The position numbers and the translations under genes were made by a program. This document shows, in pieces, positions 1 through 12,427 of a DNA stretch of 64,000 bases. Source of the stretch: Cryptomeria japonica (lineage: Eukaryota; Streptophyta; Pinopsida; Cupressales; Cupressaceae); contig NC_081406.1 in assembly GCF_030272615.1 (NCBI RefSeq), positions 398,738,939-398,802,938 of the forward strand, in the 5' to 3' direction. Below the pieces are notes generated by a model that was not told the origin of the DNA, did not search any database, and worked only from the letters and a program-made list of their open reading frames with translations. Position 1 is the stretch's first letter; every line of letters starts with the position of its first letter.

Positions 1-687
1 AAGTAAAACTATCAAATCTAGACCACTTCCAGAAAATGACCGGTTTCTCCCTTGTCCTAGCGAGTTAAGACCTCAGAATTGATGCATATGAAAGGTGATT
101 GGCCACTCTAACACATCCAACTATTTTCCTTATTCCAAAATGATCGTACAATACAGTATCCCGATCAGAACAACAAAATTGCAGGATATTCTCAGAATTT
201 TATTGCTTCAATGATGCCAATTGTTTACAAAACTCTTCTCTCCCCTAATGATGCTTGGTATTGAAATTTTATATCTTAATCAATGGTTATCAACCACCTT
301 TTGAATCGAGGTTACCGTTGGAAGGAAGTTTCTCTTTGTAACCAAAAGTTGTCATGAAAAGTTGTCATGAAAAGTTGTCATGTTTGAGCAACTTTGACAC
401 ATGCTAAGTCTACATACCTAGAGTTGTTCCAAAATGTCTAAAACCTTCCTAAGACATCTCCAACACATAAACACCTAGAAAATACTCAACTAAATACCCC
501 TAGGCCCATATGTCCATGGTGGCTTATCAACTTATCAAATCCATATCATTGGGTAACAAAGTGGGGTTTATTACAAAAGTAAAACAAAGCTATCCTATTA
601 CATAGATTGAAAGGTCACATTCCCATGTGTGACCTTTAGGCCTTCATTTCTTGATTAGCTTAGTCATGAGGTGCCCTTGCACCAATT
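1..687. other. Unassigned sequence left of the first element
   Basis: No reading frame or RNA gene is recognisable. The stretch does not match the sequence upstream of the 3' LTR at 6151, so it is not an obvious LTR extension of the chromovirus to its right. The only structure seen is a short tandem repeat at 344-382. Confidence 0.5.
344..382 (+). repeat. 13-bp tandem repeat, three copies
   Basis: AAAAGTTGTCATG occurs three times head to tail with no mismatch. It is probably replication slippage; no function is suggested. Confidence 0.9.
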
Positions 688-1035
688 TTTCTCATCTAGG
701 GCCAACACAAATCATTCTTGATCATATAAATCAATGTAATTAAGAATTTAGAAACAAGTCATTAGAACATAGAAGATAAATCTTAAGGTTAGGAGGTCTG
801 GAGTTGGCTTACATTCTTTCTTGAGCCTGGATATGGTACTTGAGAATGTATGTAATTAGGCCAATGTGTCAAATCTTGGAAGCAGCATGTTTCTGACATT
901 TTGTAATTGATTTTCATGATATAATATAGTCTATTTTTGCATTACGTCCATCACATTAAGTTGTTTTTGTTGTGTAACTCTTGTTGCATGGTCTAGACTA
1001 TCCTCTTTGAGGACCCTCCTATCATGACTACACCA
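688..1035 (+). repeat. 5' LTR (possibly truncated) of the chromovirus
   Basis: Aligns with 6151-6498 over its whole length with scattered mismatches. Shared blocks include GGTTAGGAGGT, TTGTAATTGATTTTCATGAT and CATCACATTAAGTTGTTT. It ends ...CACCA two bases before the primer site. The left edge reads TTTCTC against TGTCTC in the 3' copy, so the initial TG is mutated or the repeat is truncated. Confidence 0.8.
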
Positions 1036-1037
1036 AG

Positions 1038-1049
1038 TGGTATCAAAGC
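1038..1049 (+). other. Primer-binding site, initiator-Met type
   Basis: TGGTATCAAAGC differs by one base from TGGTATCAGAGC, the sequence complementary to the 3' end of plant initiator tRNA-Met. It lies two bases after the LTR end, the expected place for minus-strand priming. Confidence 0.85.
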
Positions 1050-1203
1050 AGGTTTTCATTCTAGAGATTATGGAGTCCAGGAAGATTTTGTTGTGGGGTG
1101 GCAGAATTGAGGATCTGACCCACAGCTACCAAGGACTTGTGTGAAGATGTCCTAGAGAAATGCTAGAGGTGTTGGAGTGTGTGGAAATGCAGACCCTACT
1201 GTG

Positions 1204-2320
1204 ATGAAAATTTTGAGAGGAATTGCAGCCCGATTGGAAGCTGCTGAAATGGCCTAGAGAAGAGGTCGACATGTTGAAGATGTGAGTGATGATGAGGAAG
1301 GAGAAGTAATTGGAGAACAAGTAGTAAATCCACTGGAAAATGATCTAAATAAAGAGAGGTTTATAAGAGCATTGTCTAGAGAAAATAATAGACCATATTA
1401 TACCCCACTGGACTATGATGGCAAATTGGACTTGGATGAATTGCTAGATTGGATAACAAAGATGGAAAATTATTTTGATTTTGAAGGCACCACTAAAGAT
1501 AGGAAGGTAAGATATGCTTGCACTAAGTTGAAAGGACGTGCATCTCTTTGGTGGGAACATTTGCAGGTAGATAGACAAAGAAGAGGTAAAGAGGAGATCG
1601 AACCTTGGGAGCTTACTATCAAGTGAATCTGTTATGAAAGCTACAAAATTTGAAGTAGAAGGAATCTAGTGTGAAGGACTATACTGAAGCATTCTACAAG
1701 TTGAATATCATATCTAAACATATTGATGATGAGATTCAACAAGTTTCTAGGTCCTTGGATGGGTTGTGGATGTCTATACAAAATGAACTCAGTCTAATCA
1801 AGTTGCAGAGTGTTGAGGAAGCCTATCAATATACCCTGAAAGAAGAGGAGAAGTTGAACAAAAGACATGAGCAGAAGCAAAGAGGTAGAGGTGGAAGGTT
1901 TTCTAGAGGAATATTTCAAGGAGGAAGAAGTTATTGTGGAGGAAGAGGACCCTGTACAGATTAGAGCAAAGACAAGGAAATTAGAAGATATGGTAGTTCA
2001 TACCAGAAGGATGATAGAAATTTTTACCAGAGAAGAGAACCTAATGGATACTAGAATGAGGGTTATGGAAAAGAAGACATAAGACAAGATAAAAGAGTGT
2101 TTAGAGGAACCCGCTTTAAGGATGGAGGAGAAGGGAATCATGATTTTGAGTGTAGGAAGGCAGAGAGTAGTGGGAGAGAAGCATTTGTAGAAGAATACCA
2201 TACCGAATTAGCTAGTAAACTGAAAGATGGAGAATTATTAGTGATGAGAGAGATTTGTGTTACACCGGAGAAAATGAAGGGCCCTTGTAGAGGAGGAATT
2301 TGTTCAAGACCAGATGTAAA
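1204..2320 (+). pseudogene. Chromovirus gag remnant
   Basis: A frame from about 1204 to 1626 encodes a retrotransposon gag core: a motif resembling RKVRYACTKLKGRASLWWE sits about 75-95 residues after the acidic segment that begins near 1282. One TAG at about 1258 interrupts it, at a spot where Gln is plausible. After a frame change near 1626-1671 the reading continues with a Lys/Glu-rich segment and then an Arg/Gly-rich tail (1870-1964), typical of the stretch before a gag zinc knuckle. The knuckle is unrecognisable except for a possible relic near 2125-2160 in another frame. The product would have formed the virus-like particle that packages element RNA. It cannot work with at least three breaks. 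The start is uncertain; 1204 is only an in-frame ATG. Confidence 0.7.
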
Positions 2321-2324
2321 GTAG

Positions 2325-4165
2325 TCGGTAAGTGTTGTAAAGTAATTATTGATAGTGGTAGTTGAGATAATCTTGTTTTAGAGGACATGGTGAATAAGTT
2401 GATTTTGGAGAGATTGAAGCACCCTAAGCCTTATTGGATAGCATAGATTCAGGATGATCATAAGATATTAGTAAGTGAACAATGTTTGGTAAAATTAAAG
2501 ATTGGATCTTATCATGATGAAGTTTTGTGTGATATCATGCCTATGGATATTTGTCATATCTTCATATCTTGTTGGGTAGACCTTGGCAGTTTGATAGACA
2601 AGCAATACATGATGGCCGAATGAACATATACACTATTTTTGCAAATGGAATGAAGTAGACCTTGTTACCCTTGGAGGAACCTCTAAAAACTGAAGTTTGT
2701 ACAAGTGCTAGAAATTTTTTGGTGGATGGAAGGAAATTCCTCAATGGGATGAGACATGAGAATGTTTTTTTTGCCTTAGTTCCTTAGAAGACTGACAATC
2801 TAAAGCATGAAGGAGATAAACTAAAAGAAATAAAGGAGTTGCTGAAAGAGTATGGAGACATCATTTCAGACAATGTACCTAATGGATTACCCCCTATGAG
2901 GAGTATTAGTCATTGCATGGACCTGATTCTCGAAGCTAGTTTGCCTAATAAAGAAGCACACCAGATGACATCGATAGAGAATGAGGAATTGAATAGACAA
3001 GTGCATGAATTGTTGAGGAAAGGTTTGATCAGGGAAGTTTTGAGTCCTTGTGTAGTACCAATAATGTTAGCACCTAAAAAGAATGGAGAATGGAGAATGT
3101 GTACTGACTCTAGAGCAATAAATAAGATCATAGTGAAGTATAGATTTCCCTTGTCTAGGATGGATGACATAATGGATTGTTCGAGTGGAGCCAAATAATA
3201 CACAAAGATAGACTTGAAAAGTGGATACCATCATATCAGAATTAGAGAAGGAGATGAGTGGAAGACAACATTCAAGACAAATGAAGGACTGTATGAATGG
3301 TTGGTGATGCCTTTTGGATTAACTAATGCACCGAGTACTTTCATGAGGTTGATGAATGAGGTATTGAAGAGATTCTTGGGTAATTTTGTTATTGTTTATT
3401 TGGATGACATTTTGATTTTCTGTAAGGCAAAGGAAGAATAGATGTTGCATTTGAGACAAGTTTTGCAGAGCTTAAGAGAAGAAAAGTTGTTGATAAACAT
3501 TAAGAAATGCATTTTCATGAAATAAGAGTTAGTCTATTTGGGATTTTTGATATCTATGGATGGATTGAAGATGGATCTTGAGAAGGTAAGAGTAATTTTT
3601 GAATGGTCTACAGCGGAAAGCATTCGAGGGGTAACATCATTTCATGGATTGGCTAGCTTCTATCAAAATTTTATCAAAAATTTCAGTCCAGTTTGTAGCC
3701 CTATGACAAAAGCAATGAGAGGAGATAGAAAGGATTTAAAGTGGACAACTAGAGAAAATAGGAGCTTTGAATTGTTGAGGCAGAAGGTAATAGAGAAGCC
3801 CGTGTTGGCTTCACCAAATTTTAGCAAAGTATTTCAAGTGGACTGTGATGCAAGTGGGAATGCAGTTGGAGCAGTGTTAAGTTAGGAAGGTAGACCATTA
3901 GCATATTTTAGTGAGAAGTTGAATGATGCAAGAAGAAGATATTTCCTGTATGATCAGGATTTTTATGCCATAATTCAAGCATTGAAGAAGTTGAGACATT
4001 ATTTTTTCCTAAGAGTTTGTGTTGTATACCAATCATCAAGATTTGCAATATTTAAAGAGTCAGAGTAAGTTCAATCAGAGAAATATGAGATGGATGGAGT
4101 TCTTGTAGAGTTATACCTTTGTGTTGAATCATAGAAGTGGAAAGTAAAATAGAGTTGTTGATTCT
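2325..4165 (+). pseudogene. Chromovirus protease, reverse transcriptase and RNase H remnant
   Basis: A protease relic with an IIDSGS active-site motif lies at about 2345-2365. The RT spans about 2839-3885 in one main frame: the fingers region holds a motif like PIMLAPKKNGEWRMC, then [13 protein letters not shown], then [13 protein letters not shown], and the catalytic YLDDILIF at about 3400-3420. The thumb and connection end near 3720. RNase H begins with VDCDASGNAVGAVLS around 3838-3885 and continues past a TAG to about 4020, where a frameshift follows. Stops fall at 3196, 3439, 3523 and 3883; the one at 3883 replaces a Gln usual in this family. RT and RH would copy the RNA into DNA in the cytoplasmic particle. 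The copy is dead, although the catalytic YLDD survives. Confidence 0.85.
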
Positions 4166-5661
4166 TTGAGTAGAAGAAGGAATTTGCTGATAGAGATGAG
4201 AGTGGAGGTATTAGGTTTTGAGGAATTGAAGAACTTGTATGAGCAAGACCCAGATTTTGCAGAACCTCGAAAAGCTTGTAAGGAACCAGTTATGGTGGAT
4301 AGAAGTAAGTGGTTGGACTATTTCATTCAAGATGAGATGTTGTTTAGAGGAGTTCAGTTGCGTATACCTAGGAGTTCTATGAGGGAGAGTCTAATAAAGG
4401 AGAAGCTTAGTGGAGGATTAGCCGGACACTTTGGTGTTGATAAGACAGTGGCATTGATTAGTGAGAATTAATTTTGGCCTTAGAGTCATAAGGATCTCAG
4501 GAAATTTGTGTAGAGCTATAGGATTTGTCAACTTGAAAAAGTTATTAGTGAGAATTTTGGGTTGTATAAGCCTTTGACGGTTCCGGAGAGACCTTGGGAG
4601 GACAAAAGAATGGATTTTATACTTGGATTGCCTAAGACATAGAGAGGAAATGATACCATATTTGTGGTGATAGATAGATTCTCAAAGATGGCACATTTCA
4701 TACCTTGTAAGAAGACAACAAATACAGTGCATATAGATGACCTATTTTTCAAGGAGGTGGTGAGATTGCATGGATTACCTAAAAGCATAGTTTCAGATAG
4801 AGACACTAAGTTTGTTGGATATTTTTGGAGGACACTTTGGAAGAAGATGGAGACAAATTTAAAGTTCAGTTCTACTTTTCACCCATAGACTGATGGACAG
4901 ACAAAGGTAGTGAAGAGGAGTTTGGGAAATATGTTGAGATGCTTATTTGGAGAGAAAACCGGAAGTTGGGATTTGATTCTTGCACAAGCAGAGTTTGCCT
5001 ACAACAATTTAGTGAATAGGAGTACCAAAAGAACACCTTTTGAGATTGTTACCGAAGCACACCCTAGAGGTATATCAAAGTTGAGGGATGTCAATAATGA
5101 AGACAAGAGGAGTACAAAAGAAGAAGAATTTGCAAAGCATATGAAGACTATGCATACTTAGGTTAAAAAACATTTGGAGGACATGAACAAAAAGTATAAG
5201 GAGAAAGAAGATGAAAAGAGGAGACATAAGGAATTTGAATTTGGTGATGAAGTAATGGTATAACTGAGAAAAGAGAGATTCCTAGTTGGAACCTATAATA
5301 AGTTGTAGATGAGGAAGTTTGGACCTTGTAAGATCTTGAGGAAATTCAGTTTTGGAAATGCATATGAAGTGGAGTTACCAGATAGTTTGGGTATTCACCT
5401 ATATTCAACATTGTAGATCTACATCAGTATCGCTAGGCAAAATTCAGTGAGGACAATAGAGAAGACTTGGAGAAGTAGATAACCCAGAGGGAACAAAATC
5501 AGATTGAAGACATTTTAGATAGTAGGATTGAGCATAGCACCCAGAGCAACCAATATAGAGAGTATCATGTGAAGTCGAAGGCCAGCCCAGTTGAAGATTC
5601 ATCATGGATTTCTCAGGAAGAGGTAGACTGCCTTGGTTTTCCTTTGACCCTAGAAAAGTGA
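4166..5661 (+). pseudogene. Chromovirus integrase with C-terminal chromodomain, remnant
   Basis: The N-terminal zinc-binding region has an HFGVDKT segment near 4430 and a RICQLEK relic near 4525. In the catalytic core the first Asp lies in MDFILGLP (about 4610) and the second in VSDRDTKF (about 4790). The third acidic residue is lost: the family motif TDGQTEVV reads TDGQTKVV here, a Glu-to-Lys change of G-to-A type near 4906. Stops in place of Gln occur at 4638, 4886 and 5159. The C-terminal part (about 5490-5610) has a chromodomain-like stretch, EYHVKSKASPVEDSSWIS, with the aromatic and acidic spacing of that fold. Integrase joins element DNA to the chromosome, and the chromodomain is known to steer chromoviruses to modified histones. 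The frame ends with TGA at 5659. Confidence 0.8.
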
Positions 5662-6150
5662 GGGACTCACTTTTTGAACAACCCCAGATGTTTGAAGCAA
5701 TAGAATCCCTAGTTCTTGGCAATCTTGCATCAACCAAAAACATTTTCCTCTCACTTTGTTGCCTATTTTGTAGTTTCAACATTTCTTTCTACATTTCTTC
5801 GCATTTTCTCACTGGATCTTACGGAGCTGGATTTTGTTCATAGACATGTTCATCTACCTTATCCTAAGTCTATGGGATGTTTGGATCTTTTTCCGGCAAG
5901 TTATCATTTCTAGAATCTGAGACAGTTTTCTAGCTTGGAACACTGGAGCCACTTGGACCTATTTGCTATTAGCTAATCTTGCGGATCACTTCCATAGCTT
6001 GCGGAGCTTAAATTCAATGTTTCCAAAGTTCCTTGGTATGTGGTTGACCTTTCCTTGGGTCCACACTTCATTTTATGGATTTTCTAGAAGGATCTCTTTA
6101 GCGGAGGCCGACCTTGTTGTTTTACACGTTACATCTTGTTCCTTGACATT
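5662..6150 (+). other. Non-coding sequence between pol and the 3' LTR
   Basis: About 490 bp without a recognisable domain. It may be 3' untranslated sequence, or the front part of a longer 3' LTR whose counterpart is missing at the left. There is a purine-rich run near 5617-5630 that could be the real polypurine tract. If so the 3' LTR would be about 870 bp. Confidence 0.4.
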
Positions 6151-6498
6151 TGTCTCATCTAGAGCCAACACGGATCATTCTTGATCATATAAATAAATCT
6201 AATTAATTATTTAGAAATGATTCATTAGAAAATAGAATATAAATTTTAAGGTTAGGAGGTTCGTAGTTGGCTCACATTCTTGCTTGATCTTGAATATGGT
6301 ACCTGGGCATGTATGTAATCAGGCCAGTGTGCCGAATCTTGGAAGCCGCATGTTGCCAGCAGTTTGTAATTGATTTTCATGATATAGTACTATATTTTTA
6401 TGCATTGCCTCCATCACATTAAGTTGTTTCTATTGTGTAACTCTTGATGCACGGTCCAGACTTTCCTCTTTGAGGATCCTCCTATCGTGACTGCACCA
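6151..6498 (+). repeat. 3' LTR of the chromovirus (matching portion)
   Basis: Starts TGTCTCATC and ends CTGCACCA. Matches 688-1035 at equal length. Confidence 0.8.
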
Positions 6499-7204
6499 CA
6501 TAGAAATGCTTCTTATGGATTTTAATGATACCCAAGTTTGGTTTTGAATAGAATTTTAAGAATGCAAAATAATGTATTTATCACAAGGTTATGTAGCTAC
6601 ATTTTAATGCAGGAGAGTAAAGGCAAGAAGAATGAGAACATGAAGATGGAGAGAAATTGTGGCATCTTTTTCATTCATGCAAACAAATTCACTTGAAGTC
6701 TAAAGAGAAGAGTAGAGAGAGGTTTGTGAAGGTTAGGAAAGACAACAAGTCTCACCCTTAAAGGACAATTTATAGTGCATGCAACAATACTTTTAAAGAA
6801 TTTTTGAAGAGCAACACTTAAGAAGAGTAGAAGAAGAGCCTTGCCAAGGATATTGCTAAGTACCCATACCAAAATATTTTAATATTTAACTCTAATGCCT
6901 ACACTTTTGATAGAGGAAATTAGAGAAAATCCATAAATCTATTATTTTTTGTGGGAGTTTTTTAGATTGTAGATATATGGAAGACACACAAGTGGATAAC
7001 ACTCAAAAGGGACAATGATATTTTAAGATATTATAATGACAGTTACATTTGACTAGACAATGAAGTGCATCCAAGGAATGAGGCTCTTGTAATATTGCAA
7101 GACTAGTCTAGGCAATAGACAAAGTTTTAAAAAGGACAACAAGTTAAAGGTAATTTGTAGTGAGATTTAAGAATATGGTGATGCCATGGAAATATATTAT
7201 ACCA
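6499..7204. other. Unassigned sequence
   Basis: AT-rich, with no domain-like reading frame and no repeat that I can pair elsewhere in the window. Confidence 0.5.
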
Positions 7205-8084
7205 TGTTGGATAAAAATGGAACTGGGTAGTTTGAGGACCTAATTCCACTTTCATCCAAACATCGAAATATGAAAACACATAAATGAGTGATCCTATTTG
7301 ACTAAATCTTATGAAAGAGAGTCAAGGGATACTTCTAGGGTTTCTATTCCTTCGTTGCTATGAAAGGGAATGTGCAAAATATGAGAGAATATGAAATTAT
7401 GTAAAGAAGGTGAATACAAGTGACTAATACAATAAAATGATAGACTGATAATGAACAAAACTAAGACAAGAAGTATAGATTTGAGAATGAAATTATAATG
7501 TGTCCCTGTAACCAAAAACTAATCTTGAATGGACAAGACTAGGGCACTGTATGCCCTAGTCTCAGTGACTGAGAAAAGCTGCAAATTGGAAATCAAAATT
7601 CTAAGACTACCTAGGAATTGTTATGAGAATATAAAGAAAAATGAGGATGACTAGGGCATGGAGTGTCCTAGTATTGAAGGACCATGGTGTGGGCTTCCCT
7701 AGTCTCTAAAAACTAGGTCCAATTTCTGATAACAAGTTTGTTCTTGTTCCCTAAGATCTCCCAAAAATTGCTCGCTCTGCCAGAAACCTCTAACGGAACC
7801 TGTAAGTTGGAAAATGGTGTGTTTGTGGCTATATAGGGTTTTTCCTTAGTCAAACCCCTTGCTTTGGTGATTTCCACCTCCATAAATAGATGATACTATA
7901 TTAAAAAGTGTGTTTTCTCTAGAATCTATGAATGTGTTTGTAAGATTCCTACGAGCTAAATGCAAGCTGGAGTTCTACCCTATGTTTTGAGCAAAACCCT
8001 AAAATGAGTGTAATGTAAATGCTTCAAATCACAAATGAAATGTAGATATAAAGCAATAATGCAAATTTCAAAATTAATTTTATG

Positions 8085-11000
8085 TGTTGGTACCTTCAAA
8101 TTTGAGATAAATTTGAAGTGCCCATGATGAAAAATCAGTTGTAACACTCAGAGATACACTTGTAAAGATTGCTCAAGTAGCTCACTTTGGAGAGCTACAT
8201 TTTGAAGTCAGATGAATATTATGGAAAATGGCTCTAAGAATATGTTCACTAGCTATTTTTAAGTGCATATATTATTTGAAACTTCCCATCATCAGATTGG
8301 ATACATTTTTTAAGTACTTGATTGAAGGGGTCAACAAAGGTACATAATTTGCACATTTCCAGAATTATCCAAGTGGCCCACTTTGAAGGCTTGCATTTCA
8401 CACCTGATTGATTGTCATGAGAAACCAATATTTTTCTTGTATTTATAGCATATTGATGTAGCCCTCTACCCATTTTGAGAATCCTAGGTCATCATTTGAT
8501 TGATAGGTTTGCCAAGTCTAAACCATTTAGAATTCACAATGTTTCATAGCTTGCAAAGTGAAATGTTTTTTAGAGAGATCACTTTGAGCATTCATATCTT
8601 GCATTCAAATTATTATTACATCAAGCTCATATTTTTCTATGATTCTCTATATCTTAATGAGCTTACATGTCATTCTGTAGGGCCCCCAGACTTTGTTTGA
8701 TGTCTTTTCTAGGTCAAAACCAAATGCAGATTATTCAGTTTTACTAGAAAATTAGTGTTAAATCCATCAAAGTGGCCCTGCATTCTTATTTTTATCTTTC
8801 AACCCAATGAACTACAGATCAAACCAATTGGCTCCCTAAATTCTTTGTAGTTCAATGATCTCATGCACAAGTTTTTCAGGTCCTTATGACTTCGTTTGCT
8901 ATTTTTTCAAAATGCATTTAAAATAGGGTTTGAAAGGGTTCTAGCAGGTTACAATGCATAAAATACCGAGTAGTCAAATTTGAGGATTAAAATATCGCAC
9001 TCCAGATAGCGTCATATAAATCCACTTTGTAGTGTGATTCCCAACATATCAGTCTACGTGCCTGTTAGTTGTTGAGGTTTCATGTTGCCATTTGATTAGT
9101 TTACAAGAGCATTTCCAGAAGCCCCAGGCTCATTTTTGTCACTAAATTGAGGGGTCAGAAATCAAATTTCAGTGATTATTCTGCACATTTTTGTTCTAGG
9201 TACATGTTGGCAGGGTTTCAGGTCGATTCCAGGACCCAGTTGTTTGCAAACAATTTTTTTTTTTAAATCAGGCCCACAAGGGGACTCGACATGCTTCATG
9301 GATTCGAACTATATTCTCAAATTTTCTATTAATATTTTATTAACTAAATCTTTTTTATGATTTAAATAATAATATACACATTTGCGAGAAACAAGGATAC
9401 AAGTTAATGTTGAACTTCAAAGAATCATGTTCACATTGAGTATGTTTATAAGGGTCATGGATAAAGATTTTAAATAAATTTTAAAATTATTATTTAATAA
9501 TGTTTTAAAATATTATTAAATACGTGTACTCAAATGTGGAGCAACATTTCTAAATGAAGGGCCTTATGAAGTAAAATAAACATGGGTTTATTCAAACATT
9601 TAAGAAAGGGCAAACTCGAAGCTCGGCAAGAAAGGTGAAACGCCTGAGCAAGTTTTTGAGTTGCAACTATAGTGAAAAATTTGTGGGGCTCTCTAAGGTT
9701 TTACGCACAATAAAGGTGCCTTCTAGGGTACTTGGTGAAGCTAGGATAATATTTTGACAAGCTCTAAGAAACTGATGGATTTTTCACACTAATTTGGCAA
9801 TGAAGAAAAGGGTTAGGGTTTGTCATCCTTTGCATAGTGTTGGATTTTTCACACTAATTTGGTAACAAAGAAAAGGGTTAGGGTTTGCCATCCTTTGCAT
9901 AGTGTTGGATTTTTCACACTAATTTGGCAATGAAGAAAAGGGTTGGGGTTTTCCATCCTTTGCATAGTGTTGGATTTTACACACTAATTTGGCAACGAAG
10001 AAAAGCGTTAGGGTTTTTCATCCTTTGTATAGTGTTGGATTTTTCACACTAATTTGGCAATGAAGAAAAGGGTTAGGGTTTGCCATCCTTTGCATAGTGT
10101 TGGATTTTTCACACTAATTTGGCAATGAAGAAAAGGGTTAGGGTTTGCTATCCTTTGAATAGTGTTGATGGTGACAATATCTGTAGATTTGAGTTTTCAA
10201 ACAAGACAATTCTAGTGTCGGGCCTACATAAAATGAATTTGATGAAAAAAACTTCAAAACCCATCAGACCAATTGTATTTTTAGGTTCCACGCTTACTCT
10301 ACGCACCCCCTTTCTTGTGCCAACCTGTGAGTAGTAAAATGGTGTATCAACATTAAAGGAAGGAAAAGGTTGTGAGATACTATATCTACAAATTCTGTGG
10401 TAGCACAGGAAGCATAGGGCAACGTGAACTGTTCTAAAGTATGCCTCAAAGTAGCATATACATCAAATGGATTTGTTGAGAGGCTTTAGAATCTTTAAAG
10501 AAAATGCAAATGGTGGGTGTACATGTTGACATAGATCATGGAGAAATTCACTTAGACATTGCGCTTATAATTTACTGAATGTTGGTGGTGGAGCCATTAG
10601 TTGTATCATGCTTTTGTCATTGCTCATGTTTGATATCAAAGCTAGTGGCTGTCAGTGTGTAAATCTTTTTTATGCCTCAGTGAAATATATGTGATCTCAT
10701 TCATGGTTGCAGATTATGCATGAAATAGATTTGGAAAAAGTTTCAAGCAAGGGCATCTGGCAAGTGTAAAGCCATTTTCCACAGCCATTGCCAACATCTT
10801 CCCTAATGTTAAATGAAATGCAATGATTGCAAGCTCAACAAAATGACTTCATTCAGAATGTATGCAGAATATAGATCTATGGTTTAGAGATTATTGAACC
10901 AATTGTTTTAAACACATGTTATTTCACAACTATGCAGAGAATGAATTTGGTAAAGAGTGTTTTAGAAACTTTCAAATGAATGCAATAGGTAGCTTCAAGA

Positions 11001-12427
11001 TTTTTTAAGATGTGGAAACTAATCTAAAGGTGGATAAAATATGGTGAATGCCAGATGGATTATTTTCCTTTTAAAAAATTATCTATAACGTACACATTTT
11101 TTCACTTGTAGTGGTGAATAGGTTTCATTGACATATTTTTTCACCAAATGAATATCTTCTCAAAAGGAGAAATTATTCTTTATCAAATGAAAAGCATCTC
11201 ATGGGAGGTGTTGAGTTTTTAAGAAAGATGCAAGGAATATATTATTGCACGTGAAATACAAATAATGTGTGGGTAAAACTAGAGCAACCACAAGTTAGTA
11301 TTTTCACTATGTGAAACTTTTTCACCCAAGGCTTGTATATCTTTCCAATAATGAGATATTACTCATGGGAGTGCAAGAAAATGACAAAGACACTCCAGCA
11401 AGGAAAATATTTTTCATCAAATGAGGAGTGGGACAAAGTGAGAAGGGGTTTTTTCAGTTTCAAAGAATAGAAGATTCCAAAATCAAGACCATATCAGATG
11501 ATTTGGGAGGGGAAGGACACATGTAGCCTTTTTTCTTCCTTCTTATTCTTCTTCTCTTCTCATTTTTTAGGGTTCCATTCTCCAGTTTTGATATATGTGT
11601 AATTGTTTGTATAGGCTAATTTAGGACTGAGTTTTCTTTGAAGTTTTATTTTCAGAATGTTGTAATTAGTTTTATGGTAATGACCAACAAGCTAGTTTGT
11701 GCTTTAGAAACAAAGCATGTTATAAATGTATCCTGAAATGTTTGTGTCTTCTTTTAAATTAGTGATATCAAGGATGTTTATGATTTTCACTTCACATTAG
11801 CTAGTAATAAGTTTTTAATTGTTTACATTTGTTCAAGGAGTAGATTAAACTTGTTTTCAATTGAATTCTAGAGAAGTTTGTAATATAGTCCAGGATTAAT
11901 AAAGTATGTTTTCAGCATGTACAAGAGAAATCTCATTGTTGTAATCCAACAATGGCTTAGAGATCACTGGTTATGTGTTTATGTGATTTTCATAAGTGTT
12001 TGTTTCATTTTGACTCTTGAATGGATAAGGGACTGGTTAGTTGGGTTTTCTTGTGCAAGCCCTGGAGGGACCCAAATTTCAAATTGATAAATCTTTCTTT
12101 AAGTCCTTTCTTGATTTATAAATTATTGTAATTATTTGTTCTCCATGCTAATCAATGAAGTTTTCCCAAGATCCGAGTCAATTCTAAGTGAAATTTCATG
12201 TTTCTTGGCAAGAACATAATTTGTTATGCAATAACTAGTTGAGTGTATGATTGAATCCTTAGGTATTGTTGAAAGGGTCACCCCCTGGGTCATGCAGAGC
12301 CTGAAGTGTAGGGGAATTACTCATTTGTTAAGTAATTCTTGTCAATTGGCCAAATTTGGTGTTAAAGCTAATCATAAAACCTAGCTAGTTTCTAGGTTTT
12401 AACATTTTGTTGATTTGGGAACCAACA
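8085..12427. mobile_element. 4.3-kb non-coding TG...CA element, probably a solo LTR
   Basis: The insertion starts TGTTGGTACC and ends GGGAACCAACA, an imperfect terminal inverted pair as seen at LTR ends. It is flanked by a perfect 5-bp duplication TTATG (8080-8084 and 12428-12432), and it interrupts the solo LTR at 7205-13206 exactly where the flanking LTR sequence rejoins. I see no gag or pol motif and no second copy of either end inside, so it is best explained as a very long solo LTR or a gene-less non-autonomous element. A pyrimidine-rich run near 11526-11560 followed by AGGGTTCC is compatible with a transcribed LTR region. Six 65-bp tandem repeats lie at 9776-10165. Its orientation cannot be decided. 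Confidence 0.75.
9776..10165 (+). repeat. 65-bp tandem repeat, six copies
   Basis: TGGATTTTTCACACTAATTT begins at 9776, 9841, 9906, 9971 (one base different), 10036 and 10101: exactly 65 bp apart six times, 390 bp in all. The period breaks at 10166. Most units contain AAAAGGGTTAGGGTTTG, which resembles the plant telomere unit. Units differ by a few substitutions and no length change, so the array is fairly young or homogenised. An apparent reading frame through the last unit has no family features. Confidence 0.95.

Larger units (their letters stand above)
688..6498 (+). mobile_element. Ty3/gypsy chromovirus, decayed full-length copy
   Basis: Two matching blocks of 348 bp (688-1035 and 6151-6498) flank a Met-type primer site, a gag remnant and a pol remnant in the order PR-RT-RH-IN-chromodomain, which is the Ty3/gypsy order. 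A chromodomain-like tail after integrase places it among chromoviruses. Every domain carries stops or frameshifts, so the copy is dead. I found no 5-bp target duplication (CAATT left, CATAG right) and no purine-rich tract directly before 6151. The true LTR start may therefore lie further upstream in the 3' copy, with the 5' LTR truncated at about 688. Confidence 0.85.

Noticed and set aside
9776-10165. Regular repeat array as a CRISPR locus
   Set aside because: Units are head-to-tail without unique spacers, in plant retroelement DNA.
9776-10165. Interstitial telomere
   Set aside because: The telomere-like motif occurs once per 65-bp unit and is not a TTTAGGG array.
10119-10334. Small ORF starting in the last 65-bp unit
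   Set aside because: It begins inside tandem repeats, has no motif and lies in a non-coding insertion.
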